The notes: generated by a model not told the origin, from the sequence alone. Shown: positions 27,456 to 35,619, counted from the stretch's first letter. The stretch: 64,000 nt of DNA from Acinetobacter sp. ANC 4910 (GCF_004331035.1 NZ_SJNT01000006.1:124001-188000); one strand, 5' to 3'. Numbers and translations are program-made.

Positions 27456-27755
27456 TGCTTTGGGCTTTAGAGAACCCTGCCTTTAATTTTAGGCATTGCC
27501 TTTGAGGTCATTGGTCTGGGACTTCATCAAATATTCCAACCTTTTCAGCAATTCCAGTTCATCTTCAGCCGGATAGGATCCGCATATATCATTTGGTTGG
27601 CATGGAAAAATTTTCGCCAATTATTCATGCAACTCCCATTTGCCTTGCTTTTTAATCTGCGTATAGCAATTGCATTATCCATCTCAGTTTTACCCACATG
27701 TTTTTACTTCATCACATTACAGCACCCATACTTGGTCTACATTTTTCTAGGTTAG
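27456..27755 (+). pseudogene. LysE/RhtB-family exporter remnant
   Basis: The frame reads CFGL, a TAG stop, then RTLPLILGIAFEVIGLG, followed by IFQPFQQFQFIF and IGSAYIIWLAWKNFRQLF. It ends with a NLRIAIALSISVL-like region and QHPYLVYIFLG before a TAG. The pieces FG.RRTLPLILGIAFG and GSAYIIWLAWK are hallmarks of LysE/RhtB amino-acid or cysteine exporters. The N-terminal 30-40 residues, part of the middle and the true C-terminus are missing, and an in-frame TAG at 27468-27470 interrupts it, so it is not functional. Confidence 0.6.
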
Positions 27756-27794
27756 GACAACCATGAAAAAAACTGTAAAAAAAAGCAGCAACTG

Positions 27795-27812
27795 TGTACG
27801 CCATAGCGCACA
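27795..27812 (+). promoter_or_regulatory. GacA-box-like site of the decayed sRNA copy
   Basis: TGTACG-CCATAG-CGCACA matches TGTAAG-N6-CTTACA at 9 of 12 fixed positions. The distance from box centre to the AATAGGATG hairpin is 70.5 bp, against 71.5 bp in the two intact copies, so it is homologous to their sites. Confidence 0.45.
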
Positions 27813-27857
27813 AAGCTTCCCGAGTTTTTCCACTATGTGCTGTATGAGCTTTTAAAT

Positions 27858-27960
27858 ATGATGAAAGATTGCGAATAGGATGCTGCAAAACAAAATTATT
27901 CTGAACCGTAGAAAATACCCAAATTTCCACCATTACAAATGGTGTAAGCTGAATAAATCA
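27858..27960 (+). pseudogene. Decayed copy of the GGA-motif small RNA
   Basis: After a TATGAT element (27857-27862), the sequence GCGAATAGGATGCTGCAAAAC (27871 onward) matches the 5' part of the intact copy at 31228-31246. The second hairpin (AGGTA...TACCT), the other GGA motifs and the terminator are absent. The following sequence is unrelated, so the copy appears truncated or rearranged. It lies beside the LysE remnant in a patch of decayed sequence. Confidence 0.45.
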
Positions 27961-28076
27961 CCAATAAATGGATATTTTGGTATATATGTTGCTTTTATTT
28001 CAAAGCAAAAGGTGGAGTAAATTTGTCTTCGTCTTATTTTTTGAAATTTGATTTTTTACGGATGCTAATATTTACG

Positions 28077-28862
28077 ATGAAAAGCTGGCAAAAGAAAGTA
28101 TTACTTTCAACAACGTTAATGCTGACAGCGCTTGGCAGCACAGTGCAAGCCAAAGAATGGAAAGTCATTCGTTTCGGTACTGAATCTGCTTATGCTCCTT
28201 TTGAATATAAAACTCCTGACAACAAGTTGGTGGGTTTTGACATCGACCTAGGTAATGCCATTTGCGCCAAATTAAAAGCCAAATGTGTCTGGGTGGAAAA
28301 CTCTTTTGACGGGATGATTCCTGCACTCAAAGCGAAAAAGTTCGACGGCATTTTGTCTTCAATGACAGTCACTGCGGATCGCTCAAAACAAATTGCTTTC
28401 AGTAATAAAATTTACAACACCCCAACCCGTATGGTTGCGAAGAAAGGTTCTCCATTAGTACCCACCCCTGTATCTTTAAAAGGTAAGCGTGTAGGTGTGC
28501 AACAAGGCACCATTCAAGAAAGTTATGCAAAAGCCTATTGGGCACCTAAAGGTGTCAATGTGGTTCCTTATCCAAACCAAGACGTGCTTTACCAAGACAT
28601 GGTGTCAGGTCGTCTAGATGCAACATTACAAGATGCCATTATGGTTGATGGTGGTTTCCTTAAATCACCAAAAGGCAAAGCATTCGGCTTTGCAGGTGGC
28701 AACGTGGTAGATGCCAAAACCCTTGGCGTAGGTGCTGCAATTGGCTTACGTAAAGAAGATGTTGATTTGAAAAAGGACATTGATAAAGCTTTAGCGGCCA
28801 TTATTGCCGATGGAACATACAAAAAACTCGAGAAAAAATACTTCTCCTTCAGTATTTATTGA
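28077..28862 (+). CDS. hisJ: Basic amino acid ABC transporter, periplasmic binding protein
   Basis: I use the ATG at 28077, which places a standard signal peptide (residues 1-22, ending VQAKE) at the N-terminus. The 261-residue product is a family-3 solute-binding protein. It has the opening VIRFGTESAYAPFEYKTPDNKLVGFDIDLGNAICAKL, then DGMIPALKAKKFDGILSSMTVTADR. Its closest pattern is HisJ/ArgT, which bind histidine, lysine, arginine and ornithine. It is followed by hisQ, hisM and hisP-like genes. A terminator-like hairpin at 28867-28896 may lower expression of those genes relative to the binding protein. Confidence 0.85.
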   Translation: MKSWQKKVLLSTTLMLTALGSTVQAKEWKVIRFGTESAYAPFEYKTPDNKLVGFDIDLGNAICAKLKAKCVWVENSFDGMIPALKAKKFDGILSSMTVTADRSKQIAFSNKIYNTPTRMVAKKGSPLVPTPVSLKGKRVGVQQGTIQESYAKAYWAPKGVNVVPYPNQDVLYQDMVSGRLDATLQDAIMVDGGFLKSPKGKAFGFAGGNVVDAKTLGVGAAIGLRKEDVDLKKDIDKALAAIIADGTYKKLEKKYFSFSIY

Positions 28863-28866
28863 TGAC

Positions 28867-28896
28867 AAAAATGTCGGTTTTAAACCGACATTTTTT
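28867..28896 (+). terminator. Intra-operon terminator after hisJ
   Basis: AATGTCGG and CCGACATT, with TTTAAA between and T6 after, form a strong terminator. It probably lets the binding protein be made in excess over the membrane complex. Confidence 0.85.
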
Positions 28897-28948
28897 ATAC
28901 ACAACTGAATTTCATCAATATTCTATTTATAGTTTCTGTTCGGAGTAG

Positions 28949-29644
28949 ATGAGTATGTTTTTGTCTGGTTATGGTCCCGTGTTGCTTGAAGGCACTTGGA
29001 TGACCATACAGCTTGCATTGTTATCGCTATTACTATCCATCATGATTGGATTGATTGGTGCAAGTTCTAAACTCTCTAGTCTTAAATTTGTCCGCTATAT
29101 TGCGACTGCCTACACCACGCTTATTCGAAGCGTTCCCGATTTGGTCATTATGCTGCTGCTATTTTATAGCCTGCAACTGGGACTGAACTCGATTACCGAA
29201 TCGTTGCAAATGGAACAAATTGATATCAATCCGTTTGTGGCAGGCGTAATTACCTTGGCATTTATTTATGGTGCGTATTTCACCGAAACATTTCGCGGTG
29301 CATTTCAAGCAGTACCCAAGGGACAAATTGAAGCTGCCTATGCCTATGGCATGACTTCATTTCAAGTCTTTCGCCGTGTTTTGTTTCCACAAATGATGCG
29401 TTTTGCCTTACCCGGTATTGGCAATAACTGGCAAGTCCTAATTAAAGCTACCGCACTGGTCTCACTCATTGGTTTAACCGATATTGTGAAAATTACTCAA
29501 GACGCAGGGCGAAGCACCATGCAGGTGTTTTATTTCAGTGTCATTGCCGCGGTGATTTATCTCGCAATTACCACCGTCTCAAATTTAATTTTGATGTGGT
29601 TAGAACGTCGTTACTCGGTTGGCGTGAAAAAGGGACAACTATGA
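28949..29644 (+). CDS. hisQ: Basic amino acid ABC transporter permease (HisQ-like)
   Basis: The 231-residue permease has five or six membrane segments. Its conserved cytoplasmic loop, IEAAYAYGMTSFQVFRRVLFPQMM around residues 131-154, is the EAA motif that contacts the ATPase. Residues YTTLIRSVPDLVIMLLLFY are typical of polar amino acid permeases. Its stop overlaps the start of the next permease gene by four bases (ATGA). The ribosome-binding site GGAG lies 7 bases before the ATG. Confidence 0.88.
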   Translation: MSMFLSGYGPVLLEGTWMTIQLALLSLLLSIMIGLIGASSKLSSLKFVRYIATAYTTLIRSVPDLVIMLLLFYSLQLGLNSITESLQMEQIDINPFVAGVITLAFIYGAYFTETFRGAFQAVPKGQIEAAYAYGMTSFQVFRRVLFPQMMRFALPGIGNNWQVLIKATALVSLIGLTDIVKITQDAGRSTMQVFYFSVIAAVIYLAITTVSNLILMWLERRYSVGVKKGQL

Positions 29645-30354
29645 TTGAAATTCTTCAACAATATTGGCAGTCATACCTTTGGACCGATGGTTTTCAAATG
29701 ACAGGCGTTGCCATGACCGCATGGCTATTGGTGCTTTCTATTGCCATTGGCTTTGTCTTGGCTGTACCTTTATCACTTGCCCGCGTATCAGAAAATCCAT
29801 TTTTACGCCTTCCTGTTTGGTTCTATACCTATATATTTCGAGGCACGCCACTCTATGTACAACTACTGATTATTTACACGGGTATTTATAGTTTCGACTT
29901 TATCCATGCTCATGAACATCTGGATGAATTCTTTCGCGAGGGACTCAACTGTACCATTCTGGCTTTTGCATTAAATACTGCGGCGTATACCACTGAAATC
30001 TTTGCAGGTGCCATTCGCTCCATTCCCTATGGTGAAATCGAGGCTGCCAAAGCCTTTGGCATGTCTCCGTGGAAACGTTATACCCGTATTATTATTCCAT
30101 CCATGTTACGCCGTGCATTGCCATTTTACGGTAATGAAGTCATTTTAATGCTGCATGCCACCACCATTGCCTTTACCGCAACCGTGCCTGATATTTTGAA
30201 AATTGCACGAGATGTGAATGCGGCAACCTATGCCACGTTTGATGCTTTTGGCATCGCGGCAATCTTATATGCATGTTTGGCATTTATCTTGATTTGGATT
30301 TTTCGTAAATTGGAACAACGTTGGTTAGCATTCTTAAAACCATCGAATCATTAG
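29641..30354 (+). CDS. hisM: Basic amino acid ABC transporter permease (HisM-like)
   Basis: I use the ATG at 29641, which overlaps the hisQ stop. The 237-residue permease has YTYIFRGTPLYVQLLIIYTG near residue 60 and the EAA loop IEAAKAFGMSPWKRYTRIIIPSMLRRALP near residue 134. These are HisM hallmarks. It pairs with HisQ to form the membrane channel. Eleven bases separate it from hisP, and the ribosome-binding site AGGAG is at 30353-30357. Confidence 0.88.
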   Translation: MIEILQQYWQSYLWTDGFQMTGVAMTAWLLVLSIAIGFVLAVPLSLARVSENPFLRLPVWFYTYIFRGTPLYVQLLIIYTGIYSFDFIHAHEHLDEFFREGLNCTILAFALNTAAYTTEIFAGAIRSIPYGEIEAAKAFGMSPWKRYTRIIIPSMLRRALPFYGNEVILMLHATTIAFTATVPDILKIARDVNAATYATFDAFGIAAILYACLAFILIWIFRKLEQRWLAFLKPSNH

Positions 30355-30365
30355 GAGAAACATAG

Positions 30366-31142
30366 ATGGAAAACTCAGCAAAACTGGTGATTCGTGATTT
30401 ACATAAAACCTTTGGGGACAATGAAGTCTTAAAAGGTGTATCCCTTAATGCGAACGCAGGCGATGTCATTAGTATTATTGGTTCTTCAGGGTCAGGTAAA
30501 AGTACATTCCTACGCTGCATCAACTTCTTAGAACAACCCAGTCAGGGCTCCATTCAACTGAATGGCGAGCAACTAGATACTGTATTGGACAAGTCTGGTA
30601 ACTTGAAAGCCACCAGCCCCAAACAATTACAGAAAATGCGTACCCAACTGATGATGGTATTTCAGCATTTTAATTTATGGTCACATATGACTGTACTGGA
30701 AAACATCGTTGAAGGCCCTATTCATGTTCTGGGTTTAAAACGTGCCGAAGCTGAAGAACGTGCCCGTAAATACTTAAGAAAAGTGGGGCTGGCTGAAAGT
30801 GTAGAAGGTAAATATCCGTCCTTCTTGTCGGGTGGACAACAGCAACGGGTCGCGATTGCACGTGCATTGGCGATGGAACCCGAAGTCATGTTGTTTGATG
30901 AGCCGACCAGTGCTTTAGACCCTGAACTGGTGGGAGAAGTATTGAAAGTCATGCAAAGTCTGGCAGAAGAAGGGCGAACTATGATTGTGGTGACCCATGA
31001 AATGGGCTTTGCTCGCCATGTCTCCAACCATGTGATTTTCTTGCATCAAGGCAAAATTGAAGAACAAGGTGACCCTAAAGAAGTCCTGATCAATCCCAAA
31101 AGTGAACGCCTTAAACAGTTCCTCGAAGGCAATTTTAAGTAA
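30366..31142 (+). CDS. hisP: Basic amino acid ABC transporter ATPase (HisP-like)
   Basis: The 258-residue ATPase has Walker [10 protein letters not shown] near residue 39, the Q-loop VFQHFNLW, signature [15 protein letters not shown] near residue 155, Walker [14 protein letters not shown], and the switch His in [12 protein letters not shown]. The insert around residues 66-88 ([22 protein letters not shown]) is typical of HisP. It powers the HisQ/HisM channel. The operon reads hisJ-hisQ-hisM-hisP. It ends just upstream of the GacA-box-like site of the intact small RNA. Confidence 0.93.
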   Translation: MENSAKLVIRDLHKTFGDNEVLKGVSLNANAGDVISIIGSSGSGKSTFLRCINFLEQPSQGSIQLNGEQLDTVLDKSGNLKATSPKQLQKMRTQLMMVFQHFNLWSHMTVLENIVEGPIHVLGLKRAEAEERARKYLRKVGLAESVEGKYPSFLSGGQQQRVAIARALAMEPEVMLFDEPTSALDPELVGEVLKVMQSLAEEGRTMIVVTHEMGFARHVSNHVIFLHQGKIEEQGDPKEVLINPKSERLKQFLEGNFK

Positions 31143-31148
31143 GTATTC

Positions 31149-31166
31149 TGTACGCCAAAGCTTACA
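31149..31166 (+). promoter_or_regulatory. GacA-box-like upstream activating site of sRNA copy A
   Basis: TGTACG-CCAAAG-CTTACA matches the GacA upstream activating sequence TGTAAG-N6-CTTACA at 11 of 12 fixed positions, with the exact 6-bp spacing. It ends 44 bases before a TATGAT -10 element (31211-31216). Confidence 0.65.
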
Positions 31167-31221
31167 AAGATTCGGGAAGATCTCCTCTATATCAGCATGA
31201 ATATTTTTCATATGATGGGGA

Positions 31222-31350
31222 CATAGAGAACAGGATGTTCCAAAACATAAAACAATAATGATAAGTGACAGCACTAGGACGTGAGGTACGACAGGAGTTA
31301 TACCTAAGCAGCGCATACGAAAAAGCCCGACAGGATGTCGGGCTTTTTTA
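31222..31350 (+). ncRNA. Putative CsrA/RsmA-binding small RNA, copy A
   Basis: Predicted RNA of about 129 nt with four GGA motifs. Hairpin 1 is GAACA-GGA-TGTTC (31228-31240). TAGGACG lies at 31275-31281. Hairpin 2 has AGGTA (31284-31288) paired with TACCT (31301-31305) and ACAGGAG in its loop. The terminator hairpin GCCCGACA-GGA-TGTCGGGC (31325-31343) is followed by a T-run. The closing ACA-GGA-UGU resembles the CsrA consensus RUACARGGAUGU. Number, size and loop placement of GGA motifs resemble RsmY/RsmZ. A TATGAT -10 element lies 11-16 bases upstream of the predicted start. Copy B (61253) keeps all hairpins, with a changed but paired stem 1. The family assignment is inferred, and a C4-type or other group of Acinetobacter sRNA is the alternative. 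Confidence 0.7.
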
Positions 31351-31366
31351 TTTGGACTACACAACA

Positions 31367-32641
31367 TTATTGCTGCTGTTGTTCTTGCATCCAACGGCGT
31401 TGCTGTAAACGCTCCCCTTCCACTTCACGTTTATTACGCGCAGATTCGTACAACTTGGTACCTTTCAATTCTGGTGGCAAATATTCTTGCAGTACAAAAT
31501 GTTCAGGGTAGTTATGCGGATATAAATAGTCCACACCATAGCCTTGCTGTTTCATCAGTTTGGTTGGTGCATTGCGTAAATGTAACGGCACAGGTAAATT
31601 CGCCGTTTTTTCTGCCAAATCGAGGGCTTTGTTAATTGCCAGATAAGTGCTGTTGCTTTTGGCACTGGTCGCCAAATACACTGCACATTGTCCTAAAATA
31701 ATTCGTGCTTCCGGCATACCGACCGCTTGAACTGAACGAAAACATTCCCCAGCCAAGAGCAAGGCATTCGGATTGGAATTACCAATATCTTCCGAAGAGG
31801 CAATTAACATACGACGTGCAATAAATACGGGGTCTTCTCCCCCTTTCAGCATTCGCGCCATCCAATATAAAGCCGCATCTGGATCACTGCCACGAATTGA
31901 CTTAATAAAGGCCGATACCAAATCATAATGTTGCTCACCCGATTTGTCATATCGCGCAATATTTTGCTGAGCAACACGTACGACAATGGCATTGCTAATG
32001 ACATTTTCAACGTCCGCTTCAAAAGTACTGGCAATTAAATCGAGTAAATTAAGCGCCTTGCGTGCATCACCTGCGGCAAACTGAAGTAAGGCATCAAATT
32101 CTTCAATTTGAATATAACGTTGCTTTAAAAAAGGATCTTGTTGTATCGCACGTTGAATCAGTTCCTGAATGGCCTCATTGCTAAGCGTATTTAAGGTATA
32201 GACCTGACAACGTGACAGTAAAGCACTGTTGACTTCGAAGGAGGGATTTTCTGTGGTCGCACCAATCAGTGTAATCTTGCCCTTTTCCACCGCATTCAAT
32301 AAGGCATCTTGCTGCGACTTGTTGAAACGGTGAATTTCGTCAATAAACACCACAGGGGTGAGTAAATCACCACTTTCAGCAATGATTTCCCGTAATTCTT
32401 TCACACCCGTATTTAACGCCGACAGACTGACAAAGGGACGATCAACGGCTTGTGCCAACAATAAGGCAATCGTGGTTTTACCAACACCCGGCGGTCCCCA
32501 GAAAATAATCGACGGCAAGTGCCCCTGATCAATCATTTGACGTAATGGTGCTTGCTCTCCCAATAAGTGATCTTGCCCAATAATTTCCGACAAATCACGA
32601 GGGCGAAGACGTTCTGGAAGCGGAATCTGGGTGTCTGACAT
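31367..32641 (-). CDS. rarA: Replication-associated recombination protein A
   Basis: The 424-residue AAA+ ATPase (RarA/MgsA) acts at stalled replication forks. The motifs are FWGPPGVGKTT (Walker A) near residue 48, VVFIDEIHRFNKSQQDALLNAVE (Walker B and sensor), and GATTENPSFEVNSALLSRCQVYTL. The C-terminal DIGNSNPNALLLAGECFRSVQAVGMPEARIILGQCAVYLATSAKSN and GYGVDYLYPHNYPEHFVLQEYLP are diagnostic. The leftward reading shares the terminator region of the sRNA at its end. The upstream gene is the esterase, 82 bases away in the same direction. Confidence 0.95.
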   Translation of the reverse strand: MSDTQIPLPERLRPRDLSEIIGQDHLLGEQAPLRQMIDQGHLPSIIFWGPPGVGKTTIALLLAQAVDRPFVSLSALNTGVKELREIIAESGDLLTPVVFIDEIHRFNKSQQDALLNAVEKGKITLIGATTENPSFEVNSALLSRCQVYTLNTLSNEAIQELIQRAIQQDPFLKQRYIQIEEFDALLQFAAGDARKALNLLDLIASTFEADVENVISNAIVVRVAQQNIARYDKSGEQHYDLVSAFIKSIRGSDPDAALYWMARMLKGGEDPVFIARRMLIASSEDIGNSNPNALLLAGECFRSVQAVGMPEARIILGQCAVYLATSAKSNSTYLAINKALDLAEKTANLPVPLHLRNAPTKLMKQQGYGVDYLYPHNYPEHFVLQEYLPPELKGTKLYESARNKREVEGERLQQRRWMQEQQQQ

Positions 32642-32723
32642 AGGGTTATTTCAGCCAATAAAGGTGGTTCTAGTCTACACTGGAATGCCAAGCAGACTGA
32701 ATAGCTGAATGCTGAAGATCCCA

Positions 32724-33623
32724 TTAGAATAGACGGTAATTTAAAATATCCAACAATGACGCTGCAAACATTTGCCCATGACTTAAATTTGGGTACAGCA
32801 ACAGTTTACTCTGTACGCCTTGCTGTGCAAAATGTGCAATCACATGGCGGTTATCTTGTACCGTATTCGGATTAAAATTGGGGCTTTTTGTGGCAGGATG
32901 ATGTTGTTCTAAATCCCCTTCCATGATCCATAAAGCTTGGGCCTGATCATGCGACACCGTCTTAGTTTGCATATTTTTCAGAATCCGCCCATCCGCCCAC
33001 GACAAAGAGGGACTTGCGGCAAAATAATGGCTGAAGTATTGAGCCTGCATCAAACTATCCAATACAAATAGCCCACCATAAGAATGCCCCCATAAAGCTT
33101 GCCGTTGAGGATCTAATTTAATCTGTCCTGCCACCCAAGGTTGAATTTGGCTTAATAACACTTTACGGAATTCTGTACTGCCACCACTTAAGCGCTCAGG
33201 TTGACGGGGATCTGCTGTGATTTTTCCGGTTTCATCGGCTGGGGTATAATCCAAAGCACGGGCTGTTGTATCAAAAGGCAAGTTGGTGTCATAGCCAATT
33301 GCAACCAAAATTGGCGCTTCACGCGTTGCCAATTGCTGCAATACATCTTCCGACAAATAGGACATTGCCGAATTACCATCAAGCATAAACAATGCAGGAG
33401 ATACTCCTGTTACTTGACGAGGAAGACCTAACCAAACTTTATAACGGCGTTGCTGATCGGCAGATTGGAAATACTTGACCTGAAACTGATAGTAGGCGGA
33501 GCCCTGTTCTGTAATATTGGCTTTTAAGGGAGCTAAATTCGGTTTGGCCTGTACTTCTGCATGGATCATTAGGTTAAAGCCACACACCAGCAATAGTGCA
33601 GACTTGAATGAGAAATGAAACAT
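32724..33623 (-). CDS. Secreted alpha/beta hydrolase, siderophore-esterase-like (IroE/Fes family)
   Basis: The 299-residue product starts with a signal peptide (residues 1-26, ending VQA). It has the catalytic Ser motif WGHSYGGLFVLDSL near residue 178, an Asp-containing region, and a late His in LSHGQMF. Opening features WLGLPRQVTGVSPALFMLDGN match the enterobactin-esterase-like (IroE/BesA) family. A good Fur-box candidate (33664-33682) lies 41 bases upstream of the start, which supports an iron-linked role such as cleaving a ferric siderophore in the periplasm. Siderophore substrate is inferred, and no siderophore biosynthesis gene is nearby. Confidence 0.72.
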   Translation of the reverse strand: MFHFSFKSALLLVCGFNLMIHAEVQAKPNLAPLKANITEQGSAYYQFQVKYFQSADQQRRYKVWLGLPRQVTGVSPALFMLDGNSAMSYLSEDVLQQLATREAPILVAIGYDTNLPFDTTARALDYTPADETGKITADPRQPERLSGGSTEFRKVLLSQIQPWVAGQIKLDPQRQALWGHSYGGLFVLDSLMQAQYFSHYFAASPSLSWADGRILKNMQTKTVSHDQAQALWIMEGDLEQHHPATKSPNFNPNTVQDNRHVIAHFAQQGVQSKLLLYPNLSHGQMFAASLLDILNYRLF

Positions 33624-33663
33624 TGGCAGACCTCTCTAACCCACAAAGAGATCAAATACTACT

Positions 33664-33682
33664 TTTATTAAGAATCATTATC
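33664..33682 (-). promoter_or_regulatory. Candidate Fur box upstream of the esterase gene
   Basis: Read leftward, GATAATGATTCTTAATAAA matches the 19-bp Fur consensus at about 13 of 19 positions, including the first nine in a row. It lies 41 bases before the ATG of a siderophore-esterase-like gene. Confidence 0.55.
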
Positions 33683-33712
33683 AATTGAATGCATCTTATT
33701 TTATCTGGCTGA

Positions 33713-34165
33713 TTAACGCACCCAACGCACAATATATTCATCGATCTGTTCTTCATCGACTTCTGTTTCAGAGATACAACGACCTGCTGCCGACTTTCTG
33801 GCTTTAATGACACTCTGTCGTGAACCTGTATTTAAATAATGCCATGAAGGTAAGCTTTTCCCTTCATTTAAACGTCGATAAGCACAACTCGCGGGCAACC
33901 AATGAATCTGTCTTAATTTCTCTGGCGTCAATTGAATACAATCTGGAACATAATCCAAGCGTTCAGGATAGTTGCTACAACGTGCGGTTGTACAATCCAA
34001 TAGCTTACACGCGACTTTGGTATACGCAACTTCTTGCGTATCTTCGTCCTCTAGTTTCACCAGACAGCATAAGCCACAACCATCGCATAAAGCCTCCCAC
34101 TCTTGAGCGTTCAGGGCTTCAAGCGAATATTTTTTCCAGAACTGTGGTCTTAATTCACTAGACAT
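33713..34165 (-). CDS. ycgN: YcgN family cysteine cluster protein
   Basis: The ATG at 34165 gives 150 residues. The Cys-rich family signature is complete: WEALCDGCGLCCLVKLEDEDT (C-x2-C-x2-CC, residues 24-44), ACKLLDCTTARCSNYPER (residues 52-69), then PASCAYRR and SAAGRCISE. These proteins probably bind a metal or iron-sulfur centre, and their role is unproven. I chose the ATG over the TTG nine bases upstream because no ribosome-binding site favours the longer form. Confidence 0.9.
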   Translation of the reverse strand: MSSELRPQFWKKYSLEALNAQEWEALCDGCGLCCLVKLEDEDTQEVAYTKVACKLLDCTTARCSNYPERLDYVPDCIQLTPEKLRQIHWLPASCAYRRLNEGKSLPSWHYLNTGSRQSVIKARKSAAGRCISETEVDEEQIDEYIVRWVR

Positions 34166-34353
34166 ATTTGGCAAAAACTTAAAATAACTCGACTATTATA
34201 TCAATAATTTTCAGCAACAATGCAGCAATCTCTTTTACGTTAAATCATAGACTTACTTCAATAGAAGAACATTTTTTAGACAAAAGCTCAACATTTCCTC
34301 GCTCATTGCGGTTTTATACTGAGTACAAGACAACAACAACATGGAGAAGACTT

Positions 34354-34512
34354 ATGTTCCGTTGGGCTATTATTTTTGCAGTGATTGCATTAATCGCGAG
34401 CTTACTCGGCTTTGGTGGTGTTGCAGGACTGTCCAAAGACTTTGCGGTGATTTTATTGGTCGTTGCCGTCATTTTAGCCATTATCGGCTTTATTTCTCGA
34501 GGGAAAGCTTAG
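34354..34512 (+). CDS. DUF1328 family small membrane protein
   Basis: The ATG at 34354 follows a GGAG ribosome-binding site (34343-34346). The 52-residue product has two hydrophobic segments, [22 protein letters not shown] and [22 protein letters not shown], and matches the DUF1328/YtjA family of stress-related small membrane proteins. Its role is unknown. It ends in a strong terminator. Confidence 0.88.
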   Translation: MFRWAIIFAVIALIASLLGFGGVAGLSKDFAVILLVVAVILAIIGFISRGKA

Positions 34513-34534
34513 TATACGGTCATGAAAGGATCTC

Positions 34535-34564
34535 AAAAAAAGAAGGAATTTTCCTTCTTTTTTT
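34535..34564 (+). terminator. Terminator after DUF1328 gene
   Basis: AGAAGGAA and TTCCTTCT, with A7 before and T7 after, form a Rho-independent terminator. Confidence 0.85.
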
Positions 34565-34803
34565 ATACCTTAATCTGCAATTTAAAACATCGAAATATGC
34601 AGTACTGTTCAAGCTTTATATTTTCAAATGTTCAAAACTCCTCTTAAATAGTATTTAAATTTCATTAACTTATTGTTTTAAAAACGCATATAAAGATATT
34701 TTTTACACTTCTTCACCAGCATGACGTCATTTTTTCAAAATCATCGATTATTTTATGCTTTAATCATTCAATTCTCGTACTCAATAATACTAAGGACAAA
34801 AGG

Positions 34804-35544
34804 ATGACCAGCAACATTCAAACCCGTGAAATCGAATATACTGCTGCAGATGGTACGCGCTTAATTGGATATTTTGCTGCACCAAGCAGTGCCGAACCTG
34901 TTGCAGGTATTTTGGTCTCACCTGAATGGTGGGGGCGTAATGAATACACAGAACAACGTGCCCGTGAACTGGCAGAACATGGCTATGCAGCCTTCGCCAT
35001 TGATATGTACGGTAATAAAAATGTGACCACATCTGCGGCGCAAGCCAATGAATGGATGATGCAAACTTTCCAAGCCCCAGACACCATTGTGACTCGTGCG
35101 TCAGCAGGTTTAGCCACCTTGGCTGCACAAACCGAAGTAAATCCAGATAAACTGGCTGCAATTGGCTTTTGTTATGGCGGTAAAGTCATTCTAGATTTGG
35201 CACGTTCGGGTGCTGAACTGAAAGCTGTCGTGACCTTCCACGCCAATCTGTCAGCACAAACACCGGCCCAAGCGGGTCAAGTCAAGGCTGAAATTTTGGT
35301 CTTACATGGTGAACTCGACAGCATGGTTAGCTTAGATGATGTTGCACATTTCCGTGAAGAAATGTATGCCGCTCAAGTTCCGCATGAGGTGATCGTGTTT
35401 GAAGATGCAAAACACGGTTTTAGTAACCCACAAGCAGATGAAAGAGCCCAAGCCAATGGTGTAGACTTAGGCTACAATGCTGAGGCTGAACGACAAGGGC
35501 TTGAAGCCATGTATGAACTACTGCAACGTCGTTTAGCTGAATAA
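34804..35544 (+). CDS. Dienelactone hydrolase family protein
   Basis: The 246-residue soluble alpha/beta hydrolase has the DLH nucleophile motif IGFCYGGKV near residue 120, with Cys as nucleophile. The acid residue lies in LHGELDSMVS and the His in DAKHGFSNP near residue 202. DLH opens the lactone ring in chlorocatechol breakdown, but many bacterial members have unknown substrates. No ring-cleavage genes are adjacent. The upstream leader is A/T-rich, with AAGGAC 9-14 bases before the ATG as ribosome-binding site. Confidence 0.88.
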   Translation: MTSNIQTREIEYTAADGTRLIGYFAAPSSAEPVAGILVSPEWWGRNEYTEQRARELAEHGYAAFAIDMYGNKNVTTSAAQANEWMMQTFQAPDTIVTRASAGLATLAAQTEVNPDKLAAIGFCYGGKVILDLARSGAELKAVVTFHANLSAQTPAQAGQVKAEILVLHGELDSMVSLDDVAHFREEMYAAQVPHEVIVFEDAKHGFSNPQADERAQANGVDLGYNAEAERQGLEAMYELLQRRLAE

Positions 35545-35619
35545 AAAAATAGAAAAGTGGATGTTGGCTATATCCAGCATCATTTTTAAATTTCACTACT
35601 TTTTTCAGAGGATAAGATA

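Noticed and set aside
27712..27933. 73-residue minus-strand open frame between the LysE remnant and hisJ
   Set aside because: It overlaps both the LysE remnant and the decayed sRNA copy on the other strand and has no ribosome-binding site or recognised motif.
30915..31394. 159-residue minus-strand frame across the end of hisP and the sRNA gene
   Set aside because: It is antisense to hisP and the sRNA, contains an unlikely composition and no start signal, and would clash with the clear RNA hairpins.
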